Shown piece after piece: positions 25,109-33,649 of a DNA stretch of 64,000 bases (the stretch's first letter is position 1; each line of letters starts with the position of its first letter). Below the pieces are notes generated by a model. It had not been told where the DNA came from. It was given only the letters and a program-made list of their open reading frames with translations, and searched no databases. The position numbers and the translations under genes are program-made. Source of the stretch: Chloroflexota bacterium (GTDB taxonomy: Bacteria; Chloroflexota; Anaerolineae; Anaerolineales; Villigracilaceae); assembly GCA_016234555.1 (NCBI GenBank), contig JACRBJ010000068.1, positions 1 through 64,000 of the forward strand, given 5' to 3'.

Positions 25109-25808
25109 TGATGGGGAGCCTGACGTTCATCCGCCTGACATCGTCGCCTGTTCGCGCCGAGACCTTCAACACCAGCACGCTGATGTCGTCTGCGGGGCGG
25201 TTGTCGTCGAGGCTGATGGCGTGGGCGAGGAGCGAATCTGCCAGTTGCTGCGGAGTTGGCTCCTGGTCTTCAATAATCGAGCGGATGGTCTCGCCGACAT
25301 TCATGGGCTGTCCGTGCCGTTCGCCCGCATGGCTGATGCCGTCGGTGAAGATGACGATGGTCAGCCCGGTTTCGAGTCCGAGTTCGGTGATGATGGGGCG
25401 GACGTTGCGCGACGTGCCGAGCGAAATGCTGTCTTCATTGTGCGAGTCTATTTCTTCGCCGCGGCAGATAAATACAGGCACAGGGTTGTTGCGCGTAAGC
25501 ACAATGGTCTTGCTATGCAAGTCCACCGAGGCGATGTTGAGCGTGCAGGTGACCTTGCCGGACTTGTCGGCAAACAGGGCATCGGATGCCGCCCGCGCCG
25601 CCGCGCCGTCGCGGACGCCTTCGGCGATCAGCCCGATGACCTTGCGGACGACCATCATCGAGACGGCTTTCGCGCCGCGCCCGCTGGTTTGACCATCCGC
25701 CAGCACGACGGAGAGTCCGCCGGTGGGGCGTTCCACCACTTCGAGCGTGTCCCCGCTTTCGGAAACCGCATATTTGTTGACCTTTGCGACCGCGATCTGA
25801 ATTTCCAT
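25101..25808 (-). CDS. PP2C/SpoIIE-type serine phosphatase
   Basis: A 235-residue cytoplasmic phosphatase lacking extra sensory domains. Metal-binding motifs of the SpoIIE/RsbU type are visible: VVLADGQTSGRGAKAVSMMV, VIFTDGISHAG and DNRPADDISVLVLKV. It probably dephosphorylates a Ser/Thr-phosphorylated regulator. It is the first gene of the phosphatase-channel-kinase-peptidase operon and has a promoter 7 nt before its ATG. No anti-sigma or kinase partner is encoded nearby. Confidence 0.9.
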   Translation of the reverse strand: MEIQIAVAKVNKYAVSESGDTLEVVERPTGGLSVVLADGQTSGRGAKAVSMMVVRKVIGLIAEGVRDGAAARAASDALFADKSGKVTCTLNIASVDLHSKTIVLTRNNPVPVFICRGEEIDSHNEDSISLGTSRNVRPIITELGLETGLTIVIFTDGISHAGERHGQPMNVGETIRSIIEDQEPTPQQLADSLLAHAISLDDNRPADDISVLVLKVSARTGDDVRRMNVRLPING

Positions 25809-25815
25809 GTCCGCG

Positions 25816-25821
25816 ATTTTA
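25816..25821 (-). promoter_or_regulatory. -10 box of a leaderless promoter for the PP2C operon
   Basis: TAAAAT on the minus strand ends 7 nt before the ATG at 25808. Confidence 0.5.
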
Positions 25822-25838
25822 CTATGTCTTTGGAAATT

Positions 25839-26621
25839 TTAATACTCTGGCCAGGGGACAATCTCAGCCGGCCCGGCAAACCCGTGCTTTTCCTGAAAGA
25901 AGACCCGCCCATGCGAGGGGATGCTGCAACCGGGTTCGTCCACGAACGTCACTTCGGGATAGTTCGACGCGAGCGGGTCGAAGACCGTCTTTCCGCCTTC
26001 ACAGCGCCAGACTTCGATGATGTAGATGAACATGTTTTCGTCTTCTTCGTCGCCGGAGCGCAGCGTCATCTCCGACCATTCGACCGTGACCTCGTTCCTG
26101 TTATTCGGGTCGCGGACTGCCTTCACAGCCGTCGGCGGCGAATAATACGGCGAAACGGGGAGTTTGTATTCGCCGGGGTATGCCACTCTCAAAGCCTGCG
26201 GGTCGCCTTTGATCTCGACGAACTTGGCGTTGATCCAGCACAGGTTTTTTCCCTTCACCATCACCCAGTTATTTCCATCCGTCCGCCCGATGAGTTGGAT
26301 GTTCGCGCCTTTCTTCAAGCCGTACAGGTAAAGGTATTCGGCTCCCGGTCCGTAGCGACAACTGAGCAAGTCCGCAGTGACGGTGGCGTCAAGGCTTTCC
26401 ACAACGGGAACGGGAGTGCTGGTCGGCGTAGCTGTTGGCGGGACGGGCGTGAAGGTTTCCGTAGGCGGCACGAGGGTGGGAGTCGGCGTATCGGTCGGAA
26501 CAGCCGTAGCTGATGCCGCGATGACAGGCGTTTCCGACGGGACAGCGGGTGCGTTGGTCGGGAGGTTGCAAGAGGTCAACAGGAAGGCGAGAACAAGGAA
26601 AGTATCGATAAAGCGTTTCAT
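25839..26621 (-). CDS. SH3-domain lipoprotein
   Basis: A 260-residue lipoprotein starting at MKRFID (26621), whose ATG overlaps the nuclease stop codon (ATGA). The lipobox is FLLTSC (Cys about 18), followed by a long Thr/Pro/Val linker (about 20-85), a bacterial SH3 domain (about 88-150; LSCRYGPGAEYLYLYGL...WVMVKG...CWINAKFV) and a C-terminal fibronectin-like region containing 'NNRNEVTVEWSEMTLR'. SH3b domains often bind peptidoglycan. Its coupling to the nuclease gene may be only operonic. The start is preferred over one five codons upstream because of the overlap and signal length. Confidence 0.85.
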   Translation of the reverse strand: MKRFIDTFLVLAFLLTSCNLPTNAPAVPSETPVIAASATAVPTDTPTPTLVPPTETFTPVPPTATPTSTPVPVVESLDATVTADLLSCRYGPGAEYLYLYGLKKGANIQLIGRTDGNNWVMVKGKNLCWINAKFVEIKGDPQALRVAYPGEYKLPVSPYYSPPTAVKAVRDPNNRNEVTVEWSEMTLRSGDEEDENMFIYIIEVWRCEGGKTVFDPLASNYPEVTFVDEPGCSIPSHGRVFFQEKHGFAGPAEIVPWPEY

Positions 26622-27139
26622 AGGTTCTTTTTCCATTCCATGAATTTGATTTCTTCGAGGTCGCCGGATGGGAGCAGGGTCAGCTTGTCCTTGCGTCCAT
26701 CCCGCCGATAGATTTTATAAACTGCGTCTCGGGGGTCGGTCACCTTTGCAACCAGGTTCACCTTTTTGTTGACCACCTTGAGCAGGTCCAGCCGCCTGAC
26801 GAAGACGAACGCAGCTTCCCGCTCGAAGGCGATCAAGTCCGCCTTGCCGAACAGCCAGCCCGTATCCTTTGGGCGGACGCCGTGGATTTCCACCCAGGTG
26901 TAATCGAATTGAATCCCGCTGTCGCTTCTGTCCACCCGTTTTGCGCTCTTCACTTCGACCTTGAAAGTTTCCCCGCCTTTGGCGATTTGAAAATCCCAAT
27001 GCTCGTCGATGTTCTGGTCCCGCGAAGATGGCGAGACCTGCCAGCCTGCCTTCCGCGCAAGGTCGGCGAATAACTCTTCGGCTTTTTCGCCCAGTTCGAG
27101 GGAATCCTTTTTGTCGAAGCGGTTACGACTGTTTGACAT
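26618..27139 (-). CDS. Predicted PD-(D/E)XK nuclease, possible restriction enzyme
   Basis: A 173-residue protein. The segment 'DEHWDFQIAKGG...FKVEVKSAKR' (about 45-70) has the D...ExK arrangement of PD-(D/E)XK nucleases. The rest, 'WVEIHGVRPKDTGWLFGKADLIAFER', fits the following core strands and helix. It overlaps the DNA methyltransferase gene by 17 nt, so a type II restriction-modification pair is the most economical reading (inference). It is small for a restriction enzyme; a solitary repair or mobile-element nuclease is possible. Confidence 0.7.
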   Translation of the reverse strand: MSNSRNRFDKKDSLELGEKAEELFADLARKAGWQVSPSSRDQNIDEHWDFQIAKGGETFKVEVKSAKRVDRSDSGIQFDYTWVEIHGVRPKDTGWLFGKADLIAFEREAAFVFVRRLDLLKVVNKKVNLVAKVTDPRDAVYKIYRRDGRKDKLTLLPSGDLEEIKFMEWKKNL

Positions 27140-27902
27140 GACTTATCCCCAGGATGCGCTTGCGCGCCAGCTCACAGTAATTTTTATCCACGTCAATCCC
27201 GACTCCGCGCCGCTGGTTGGTGACTGCTGCGAGGAGCGTGGTTCCACTCCCGCAGAACGGGTCGAGGACGAGGTCGTCCACGTAGCTGAAAAGCTTGACG
27301 CATCGTCGCGGCAGTTCGATGGGAAACGGCGCGGGATGACCGATCCGCTTTTTGCTCTCGCCGTTGAACGTCCACAAGCCGTTTGTCCAATCCATGAACT
27401 CGTCGCGCTCCACGTCCGAGACTTTGCTGCCGCTGGTCTTCTTCCACTTCTCCTTGTAAAGCACCACGATCAACTCGACGGGCGCAATCACGTACGGCGC
27501 GGATGCGCTCTTCCATGAACCCCATGCCGTACGGCGGGAAATGTTCCCTTCGTTCCAGACAATCGTCGAGTGATAATGAAAGCCGATTTGCTTGGCAATC
27601 GTCGTCAGGTCTGCGCCGACGCTTTGCTGTCCGCCCTTGTTCTTGTCGAGCGGAATGTTCAGGCAGAAACGTCCGTCGTCCTTCAACCAGTCGAAACAGC
27701 GGGTCATCCACTTCTGGCTGAATTCCAAATAATCCGCGTAGGACACGTCGTCCTTGTGCGAGTTGTATTGGATGTCCACGTTGTAGGGCGGCGACGTGAC
27801 CACCAAGTCAACACTGTTGTCTGCCACATGCCGGGTGGTCAGCACGTCGTCATGGATGAGCGTGAATTGTTCGTTTTGAAAGTGAATACCCTTTGAGTCC
27901 AT
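27123..27902 (-). CDS. DNA N4-cytosine/N6-adenine methyltransferase
   Basis: A 259-residue enzyme with the beta-class order: catalytic motif TSPPYN near residue 35, then the S-adenosylmethionine motif DPFCGSGTTLLAA near 215, ending GIDVDKNYCELARKR. The SPPY form favours N4-cytosine methylation, though N6-adenine is possible. I place the start at MDSKGI (27902), where TATAAT lies 6 nt upstream; longer starts (ATG 27920, TTG 27944) exist but have badly spaced ribosome sites. The target sequence cannot be read. It overlaps the nuclease gene. Confidence 0.9.
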   Translation of the reverse strand: MDSKGIHFQNEQFTLIHDDVLTTRHVADNSVDLVVTSPPYNVDIQYNSHKDDVSYADYLEFSQKWMTRCFDWLKDDGRFCLNIPLDKNKGGQQSVGADLTTIAKQIGFHYHSTIVWNEGNISRRTAWGSWKSASAPYVIAPVELIVVLYKEKWKKTSGSKVSDVERDEFMDWTNGLWTFNGESKKRIGHPAPFPIELPRRCVKLFSYVDDLVLDPFCGSGTTLLAAVTNQRRGVGIDVDKNYCELARKRILGISHVKQS

Positions 27903-27908
27903 GCGCGG

Positions 27909-27914
27909 ATTATA
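27909..27914 (-). promoter_or_regulatory. -10 box of a leaderless promoter for the methyltransferase
   Basis: A perfect TATAAT on the minus strand, 6 nt before the ATG at 27902. If used, it excludes the longer N-terminal starts. Confidence 0.55.
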
Positions 27915-27972
27915 GCCCATGTTCCTCGTCGGAAACTCATACAACCCTCACGAACGAAATGGGATTTTTCGT

Positions 27973-27978
27973 TATAAT
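27973..27978 (+). promoter_or_regulatory. -10 box of a leaderless promoter for the VanW gene
   Basis: TATAAT ends 8 nt before the ATG at 27987, with no Shine-Dalgarno between. Confidence 0.55.
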
Positions 27979-27986
27979 CCCCGACT

Positions 27987-29858
27987 ATGAAAATGTCCCG
28001 TGGAAATTTGTGGAAGCAAATCCTTGCCGCGCTCATCGGCGGGGTGGTTCTCTTTGCAGGAATCGCCATCGTCTGGACGGTTGGCTACCAGCTTGCTTTT
28101 GCCGGGCGAATCTTTCCCGGCGTCTCCGTGGCGGGTGTGAACGTATCCGGGCTTTCGCCAAACGACGCCGCGCTCAAACTGAGCCAGACCCTCTCCTTCC
28201 CGATCACCGGTAAAATATTGTTCCGCGCCGGGGACCAGGTCTGGGTGGCGTCGCCGGTCGAGTTGGGCATGGTGTTCGACCCGTCTGCCAGCGCGATTGC
28301 CGCCTACGAGCATGGACGCTCCGGCGGCATCTTCACCGCGCTTGCGAGGCAGCTTGGCGCGATTGGTCTCGGCGCAGACGTTTCGCCCGTTTTGATTTTC
28401 GACCAGCGGGTGGCTTACACCTACCTGCAAAACATCGCCGCCCAAATCGATCAGCCGGTGGTGGAGGCAAGCCTGCGCATCGACGGGACCAATGTGGTGG
28501 CGCAGCCCGGTCAGGTGGGACGTCTGCTCAACCTCGATGCGACCCTCGTTTATCTCGGCGCGCAGTTGCAATCCTTCCGCGATGGCGAGGTTCCGCTTGT
28601 TGTTCAGGAAGCCACCCCGAAACTGTTGGACGTTTCCTCGCAGGCGGATGCCGCACGGCGCATCCTCAGCCAGCCGTTGACCATTTCCGTGCCAGGTTAT
28701 CAGGAAGGCGACCCCGGTCCATGGACGTACGACATCCCCGTGATTGCAAACATGCTCACGGTCAACATGGTGGATAACAATGGCAGCGCGGAAATGCAGG
28801 TGGGGCTTGACCTGACCGCCTTGCGCCTGTCCCTGACCGAACTCAAGGTCTATGTTGACCGCCAGCCGTCGAGCGCGCGTTTTATCTTCAACGATGAAAC
28901 GGGTCAGATCGAGCCTATTTCAGCTTCACGCACCGGGCGGGTGATGGATGTGGAAGCCAGCATCGCCGCCATCAATGACGCGCTTTTGCGCGGCGAGCAC
29001 AACGTCGCCCTCGTGGTCGGGGAGCAGCAGCCGTCGGTGGCGGATACAGCCACAGGCGCGGATTTGGGAATCACCCAATTGCTCACGTCATATACCACCT
29101 ATTTTTACGGTTCGAGCACCGAGCGCATCCAGAACATCGTCGCGGCATCGGAGCAATTTCACGGTGTGCTGGTTGCTCCCGGCGAAACCTTCTCGATGGG
29201 TAACACGCTTGGCGATGTCAGCCTCGAGAATGGCTTTGCCGAAGCCCTCATCATCTACGGCGGGCGGACCATCAAAGGCGTCGGCGGCGGCGTTTGTCAG
29301 GTGAGCACCACCCTTTTCAGGACGGTGTTCTTCGCAGGTTTCCCCATCGTCGAGCGGGTCCCCCATGCCTATCGCGTTTCCTACTACGAGAAAACCATCA
29401 GCGGGTCTGTCGATCCCAACCTCGCCGGGCTGGATGCGACAGTTTACTTCCCGCTCGTGGATTTCAAATTCGCCAACGACACACCCTACTGGATGCTGAT
29501 GGAAACCTACGTCGACGTGGGGGCGCGTACCCTCACTTGGAAGATTTATTCCACGCCCGATGGGCGCAGTGTGACCTGGGAGACGACGGGACCGTCCAAC
29601 GTGGTGCCAGCCCCCAGCCCGGTCTTTGAAGAAAACCCGGAGTTGAAAGCCGAACAAATCAAGCAGATCGACTACCCAGCCAACGGCGCCGATGTGACCG
29701 TGACCCGGACCGTCTGGCGGGGAGGAGCCATCTATTTCTCCGACCAAATCCCAACTCACTACCAGCCTTGGGCGGCGATCTGCGAGTACGGTCCAGGCAC
29801 CGAAGACCCAATCAAGGAAGCCAAACGAAAGGATTTGTGCCTGCCGCCGAATACCTAA
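27987..29858 (+). CDS. VanW-family peptidoglycan-associated membrane protein
   Basis: A 623-residue protein with one N-terminal membrane helix (about 13-36), two peptidoglycan-binding-4-type domains (about 45-330; GVSVAGVNVSGLSPNDA at the start) and a VanW domain (about 375-540; GETFSMGNTLGD, GVGGGVCQVSTTLFR, PHAYRVSYYE). The C-terminus has a short beta region. VanW proteins are envelope proteins of Gram-positive-type bacteria and some monoderm Chloroflexota; their biochemical role is not firmly established. It heads an operon with the zinc protein, HEAT protein and LCP genes. Confidence 0.92.
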   Translation: MKMSRGNLWKQILAALIGGVVLFAGIAIVWTVGYQLAFAGRIFPGVSVAGVNVSGLSPNDAALKLSQTLSFPITGKILFRAGDQVWVASPVELGMVFDPSASAIAAYEHGRSGGIFTALARQLGAIGLGADVSPVLIFDQRVAYTYLQNIAAQIDQPVVEASLRIDGTNVVAQPGQVGRLLNLDATLVYLGAQLQSFRDGEVPLVVQEATPKLLDVSSQADAARRILSQPLTISVPGYQEGDPGPWTYDIPVIANMLTVNMVDNNGSAEMQVGLDLTALRLSLTELKVYVDRQPSSARFIFNDETGQIEPISASRTGRVMDVEASIAAINDALLRGEHNVALVVGEQQPSVADTATGADLGITQLLTSYTTYFYGSSTERIQNIVAASEQFHGVLVAPGETFSMGNTLGDVSLENGFAEALIIYGGRTIKGVGGGVCQVSTTLFRTVFFAGFPIVERVPHAYRVSYYEKTISGSVDPNLAGLDATVYFPLVDFKFANDTPYWMLMETYVDVGARTLTWKIYSTPDGRSVTWETTGPSNVVPAPSPVFEENPELKAEQIKQIDYPANGADVTVTRTVWRGGAIYFSDQIPTHYQPWAAICEYGPGTEDPIKEAKRKDLCLPPNT

Positions 29859-29913
29859 ATTTGGAGTCCATCCCAACGTCAAATGGTACAATCCTTCAAA
29901 AACAGGAGACTAC

Positions 29914-30132
29914 ATGGTTAAACCAGAATTGCTCGAAATCTTGCGCTGCCCCAATTGTGTGCGCGAAAAGGGCGGCATGCTTGTCCTGCATAAAGACGCC
30001 TGGCTCATCTGCCAGGACTGCGGACGCAAATACCCGATTGTCGATGACATTCCCGTGATGCTGATCGACGAGGGCGACAAGTGGGTCAACACCAGTCAGG
30101 ATGCGCTTCCCGTTCCGCCGCCCGCCAAATAG
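29914..30132 (+). CDS. Trm112-like zinc-ribbon protein (UPF0434 type)
   Basis: A 72-residue protein with four cysteines in two pairs, LRCPNCVREKGG and LICQDCGRKYPI, and the following 'VDDIPVML' typical of Trm112/UPF0434 proteins. These bind zinc and often activate a methyltransferase, but no partner is evident here. AGGAG is spaced 6 nt from the ATG. It is followed after 5 nt by the HEAT-repeat gene. Confidence 0.88.
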   Translation: MVKPELLEILRCPNCVREKGGMLVLHKDAWLICQDCGRKYPIVDDIPVMLIDEGDKWVNTSQDALPVPPPAK

Positions 30133-30137
30133 GTGAT

Positions 30138-30701
30138 ATGCAGCGCCTGTTGGATGAGCTAACCAGCGGCGACGACGCCCGCGCAGAGGATTCCATCCCC
30201 GCCATTGTTGAATTGGGGACGGCTGTGATTCCGGCCCTTGTGGAGTTGACTCACGCCGCTGATGTGGATTCCCGCTGGTGGGCGGTGCGCGCCCTTGCAG
30301 CTTCCCCCCACGCCCAGGCTGGTGACTTGATCCCCCTCCTCGGCGACCCCTCTCCCGAAGTGAGAGCCGCCGCCGCGCTTGCCTTGTGCAGCCATCCCCA
30401 TGAGAGCGCGGTGGAGGCGTTGGTCCAATCTCTTGCGGATGAGGATTCCCTCACGGCGGGGCTGGCGGCAAATGCGCTCGTGCTGATCGGGAGTCCAGCC
30501 GTGTCTGATTTGCTGGAAGTCATGGACAAGTCGCCGACAGCTGTCCGCATTCCCGCCTTGCGCGCGCTGTCTGAAATCCGCGACCATCGCGCCATTCCCG
30601 TGATGATGAAATGCCTGGGCGACGACTCCGCGATTTTGCAATACTGGGCGAAGGAAGGTTTGGACCGACTTGGGCTAAATATGGTATATGTTAAGCCCTG
30701 A
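30138..30701 (+). CDS. HEAT-repeat protein
   Basis: A 187-residue alpha-solenoid. The ATG at 30138 follows AGGTGAT. Repeats of the form 'SRWWAVRALAASPH...LIPLLGDPSPEVRAAAALALCSH...' and 'VRIPALRALSEIRDHRAIPVMM' are visible, about five in total. Such PBS-lyase-type HEAT proteins act as binding scaffolds. The neighbouring genes suggest envelope assembly, but this is inference. It lies between the zinc protein and LCP genes with gaps of 5 and 13 nt. Confidence 0.85.
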   Translation: MQRLLDELTSGDDARAEDSIPAIVELGTAVIPALVELTHAADVDSRWWAVRALAASPHAQAGDLIPLLGDPSPEVRAAAALALCSHPHESAVEALVQSLADEDSLTAGLAANALVLIGSPAVSDLLEVMDKSPTAVRIPALRALSEIRDHRAIPVMMKCLGDDSAILQYWAKEGLDRLGLNMVYVKP

Positions 30702-30714
30702 GGTGATATAAAGA

Positions 30715-32181
30715 ATGAGTAAATTCGAGTTTTTGAAGAAAATAAAAATTAGCGGCTCGTTGATTGGGTGGATTATTTTTTGGGGCGTGACCGTGGCTTT
30801 GGGGATCACGGCTTTCTTTTACGCGCGCGATTTCACTGAATGTTGGAAAATGACCCAGCTGCCGGGAGTTTCTCCCGCCAATTGCGGCGCTTCGGAAGCT
30901 CCCGCACAGTTCAATCCCGAAGGCACGCCGATGCCCACGGCGGAGGCTGTGGTGCCTGCCCCGCCGGTAACCGCTCCACGGGTTGACCTGCCTCCCGCCT
31001 GGGACGGTGCCAGTCGTATCAACATCCTCTTCATCGGGCTGGATTATCGTGACTGGCAGGCAAACGAAGGTCCGCCGCGCTCCGACACGATGATCCTTTT
31101 CACCGTCGACCCGGTGTCAAAGACAGCGGGCATGTTGTCCATCCCGCGTGACTTGTGGGTGAACATTCCCGGCTATGGGTATAGCCGTATCAACACCGCC
31201 TATTCCACCGGGGCCGGCAATAAAGTGCCCGGTGGCGGCGCGGGTCTTGCCATGAAGACAGTGGAGCAGCTCCTGGGTGTGCCAGTCCACTACTACGTTC
31301 AGATCGACTTCCAGACGTTTGTGGACTTGATCAACATGCTCGGCTGTATTACCGTCACCCCCGAGGAGACTTTGATTCTTGATCCCGTAGGCAGCGGACC
31401 CGACAAGGTTAAAATCACGGCTGGTGGCGAACGCGAGTTGTGCGGTTGGAAGGTTTTATCCTACGCCCGCACGCGCAAGACGCAGGGCGGCGATACCGAC
31501 CGTTCGAAACGCCAACAGCAGGTGATCTTTGCCCTCCAGGAGAAAATATTCGACCCTGAAAATTTCCCGTCCCTGGTGTCGAAGGCGCCGGATATGTACT
31601 ACCAGTTGGAAAACGGCATCTTCACCAACATGCCGTTCGAGGACGCGGTAAAGCTGGCAATGCTTGGCAGGGATATTCCCCGGGAAAGTATACGGACCGG
31701 TGTCATCGATACCAGCATGGCGACATTTGAACATACTGTGCTTGGCGGGCAGGATGCCAGCGTGATGAAACCGATGGCGGACAAGATTCGCGTCCTGCGC
31801 GATGAGATATTCACCACCACTGGACCGCTCAGCCCGGTTGCATTTCCAATTGGCTCTACGGATGGGAACCTCCTCGTGCAGGCGATGCGCGACGAGCAAG
31901 CCCGCGTGCGCATCGCAGACGGAACCTTTACCCTGGGTCTGGATCAACGTGCGGGGCAGTTCTTCCAATCCCAGGGCATGAACGTCACCGAGGTTGGTGC
32001 GGCGGATAACGTGTACAACTCGACCGTTGTGGTCGTGTACGGTCCCAAAGTGTACACGTTGAAATACTTGCAGCTTGTGTTTAAGCTTTCCCACACGCAG
32101 GTCAGGTTCAATCCCGACCCCAACTCGACAGTGGACATCGAAATCCGTCTCGGCTCCGATTGGGCGGCGGCGATCCCGTAA
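30715..32181 (+). CDS. LytR-CpsA-Psr (LCP) family glycopolymer transferase
   Basis: A 488-residue membrane protein. A helix near 17-38 is followed by a Pro-rich linker and the LCP domain (about 103-300), with NILFIGLDYRDW, RSDTMILFTVDP and LSIPRDLWVNIPGYGYSRINTAY, carrying the Arg/Asp residues that bind polyprenyl pyrophosphate. A LytR_C domain (about 390-485) follows. LCP enzymes attach glycopolymers to the cell wall; the polymer here is unknown. AGGTGAT precedes the ATG, and a strong terminator follows. Confidence 0.94.
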   Translation: MSKFEFLKKIKISGSLIGWIIFWGVTVALGITAFFYARDFTECWKMTQLPGVSPANCGASEAPAQFNPEGTPMPTAEAVVPAPPVTAPRVDLPPAWDGASRINILFIGLDYRDWQANEGPPRSDTMILFTVDPVSKTAGMLSIPRDLWVNIPGYGYSRINTAYSTGAGNKVPGGGAGLAMKTVEQLLGVPVHYYVQIDFQTFVDLINMLGCITVTPEETLILDPVGSGPDKVKITAGGERELCGWKVLSYARTRKTQGGDTDRSKRQQQVIFALQEKIFDPENFPSLVSKAPDMYYQLENGIFTNMPFEDAVKLAMLGRDIPRESIRTGVIDTSMATFEHTVLGGQDASVMKPMADKIRVLRDEIFTTTGPLSPVAFPIGSTDGNLLVQAMRDEQARVRIADGTFTLGLDQRAGQFFQSQGMNVTEVGAADNVYNSTVVVVYGPKVYTLKYLQLVFKLSHTQVRFNPDPNSTVDIEIRLGSDWAAAIP

Positions 32182-32201
32182 ATAATCAAAAGCGCGGAAA
32201 T

Positions 32202-32237
32202 AAAAAGAGGCTTGCGATTTACCGCAAGCCTCTTTTT
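32202..32237. terminator. Bidirectional rho-independent terminator
   Basis: A 15-bp perfect stem, AAAAAGAGGCTTGCG (32202-32216) / CGCAAGCCTCTTTTT (32223-32237), lies between the convergent LCP and DUF4870 genes. The A and T tracts serve both strands. Confidence 0.9.
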
Positions 32238-32251
32238 ATTTTGAATGAAAT

Positions 32252-32563
32252 TTATCCCCAGCCTTGATTGCGAATAAAATCGCTGATCACGGGGATCTTC
32301 ACATCTTGACCTTGGTACGCCTGGTAAGCCCACCAAAGCATGACAAGGAAGAGCACCGCGCCAAAGCCGCAGGTCACGGTTGAGAGAATGGACAACACAA
32401 CGGATGCGACAATGGATTGCACAGCGTTGAACTTGACATAAGGACGACTCTTTTTATCCTCCATAAACAGCACAACGATGGCAATGATGGGAATGAGATA
32501 ACTAAGCATTGCCCACAGTTTGTCGTCACTGGTGATATCGGGTGACACAGGCGCTTGAGACAT
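32252..32563 (-). CDS. DUF4870-type small membrane protein
   Basis: A 103-residue protein with two or three hydrophobic segments (about 20-35, 50-85) and the typical 'DDKLWAMLSYLIPIIA' start and 'SRPYVKFNAVQSI' motif of DUF4870/Tic20-like proteins. Its function is unknown. GGAGG lies 7 nt before the ATG. It is divergent from fmt. Confidence 0.88.
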   Translation of the reverse strand: MSQAPVSPDITSDDKLWAMLSYLIPIIAIVVLFMEDKKSRPYVKFNAVQSIVASVVLSILSTVTCGFGAVLFLVMLWWAYQAYQGQDVKIPVISDFIRNQGWG

Positions 32564-32667
32564 GATTTTTTCCTCCGAATAAATAAGTTGGTTTTGGATT
32601 TATTGTATTTTACAGCCAATCCCATCATCACGCAACAGCACATTTCACCCATGAGTACTGTATGTGC

Positions 32668-32673
32668 TAAAAT
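32668..32673 (+). promoter_or_regulatory. -10 box of a leaderless promoter for fmt
   Basis: TAAAAT ends 6 nt before the ATG at 32680. Confidence 0.5.
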
Positions 32674-32679
32674 GAACGC

Positions 32680-33597
32680 ATGTCCATTCGAGTTGTGTTC
32701 ATGGGGTCGCCCGATTTTGCATTGCCCAGCCTTTCCGCGCTGGCGAAGGTTTATGATGTCGTCGGCGTGGTCACCCAGCCCGACCGCGCTTCGGGGCGCG
32801 GGCGCGAGTTGAAGGCTCCGCCGGTGAAAACTCTTGCGTTGGAATTGAATATCCCTGTGATGCAGCCCGAAAAATTGCGCGCGCCCGAGGCAATGAATCA
32901 ACTTCGGAAGTGGAGCCCAGACCTGATCGTGGTTGCGGCGTTTGGGCAGATACTCAAGCGCGATGTTTTGGATCTGCCGCGTTATGGCTGTATCAACGTC
33001 CATGCTTCGCTGTTGCCGCGCTGGCGCGGCGCGGCGCCGATTAACGCCGCAATTTTGGCTGGCGACGAAGAGACAGGCGTGACGATCATGAAGATGGATG
33101 TGGGACTCGATACGGGACCCATGCTGGCGGCGAAGTCCATCCGCATTGGGCGGGACGATACGGCTGGTTCTGTTTTCCAAGCCTTGTCCAAGCTGGGAGC
33201 GGACCTGCTCCTCAAAACGTTGCCCGAATATCTGGCGGGGGACCTCAAGCCTGTGCCACAGCCCGAAGAAGGCGCGACCTATGCGCCGATGTTGAAAAAA
33301 GAGGATGGCTTGCTGGATTTCAGCCATCCCGCTGTGAAGTTGGAGCGTCGCGTGCGGGCGATGAATCCCTGGCCCGGGGCGTGGTTCGAGTGGGACGGGA
33401 ATCCGCTCAAAGTGTTGCGCGCATCAATCGTCAGTGGGGATAAAGCCCTGGCAAGCGGAGTCCGCTTTACGGTCGAAGGGAAACCGGCAATCCAATCCGC
33501 AGATGGCGCGTTGGTTTTGGAGGAAGTCCAGCCTGCGGGCAGGAAGGTCATGCCGGGCAAGTCCTTTTTGGCTGGCGCGCGGGACTGGTCGTCATAG
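32680..33597 (+). CDS. fmt: Methionyl-tRNA formyltransferase
   Basis: A 305-residue enzyme that formylates initiator Met-tRNA using 10-formyltetrahydrofolate. MGSPDFALPSL opens the N-domain; the catalytic block is INVHASLLPRWRGAAPINAAI with the His/Asp pair of the family, followed by MKMDVGLDTGPML, and the C-domain begins near 205. Length fits the usual 310. It is followed after 52 nt by a MIP channel gene. No def gene is nearby. Confidence 0.95.
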   Translation: MSIRVVFMGSPDFALPSLSALAKVYDVVGVVTQPDRASGRGRELKAPPVKTLALELNIPVMQPEKLRAPEAMNQLRKWSPDLIVVAAFGQILKRDVLDLPRYGCINVHASLLPRWRGAAPINAAILAGDEETGVTIMKMDVGLDTGPMLAAKSIRIGRDDTAGSVFQALSKLGADLLLKTLPEYLAGDLKPVPQPEEGATYAPMLKKEDGLLDFSHPAVKLERRVRAMNPWPGAWFEWDGNPLKVLRASIVSGDKALASGVRFTVEGKPAIQSADGALVLEEVQPAGRKVMPGKSFLAGARDWSS

Positions 33598-33649
33598 CAA
33601 ATTCAATCCGCAAGGGTTGTGTTTTTAAATTCATATCATTGGAGAAAAC

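Noticed and set aside
25092..26513. 473-residue + strand frame
   Set aside because: Antisense to the PP2C and SH3 lipoprotein genes; the codon pattern mirrors the true genes, with no motif or upstream signal.
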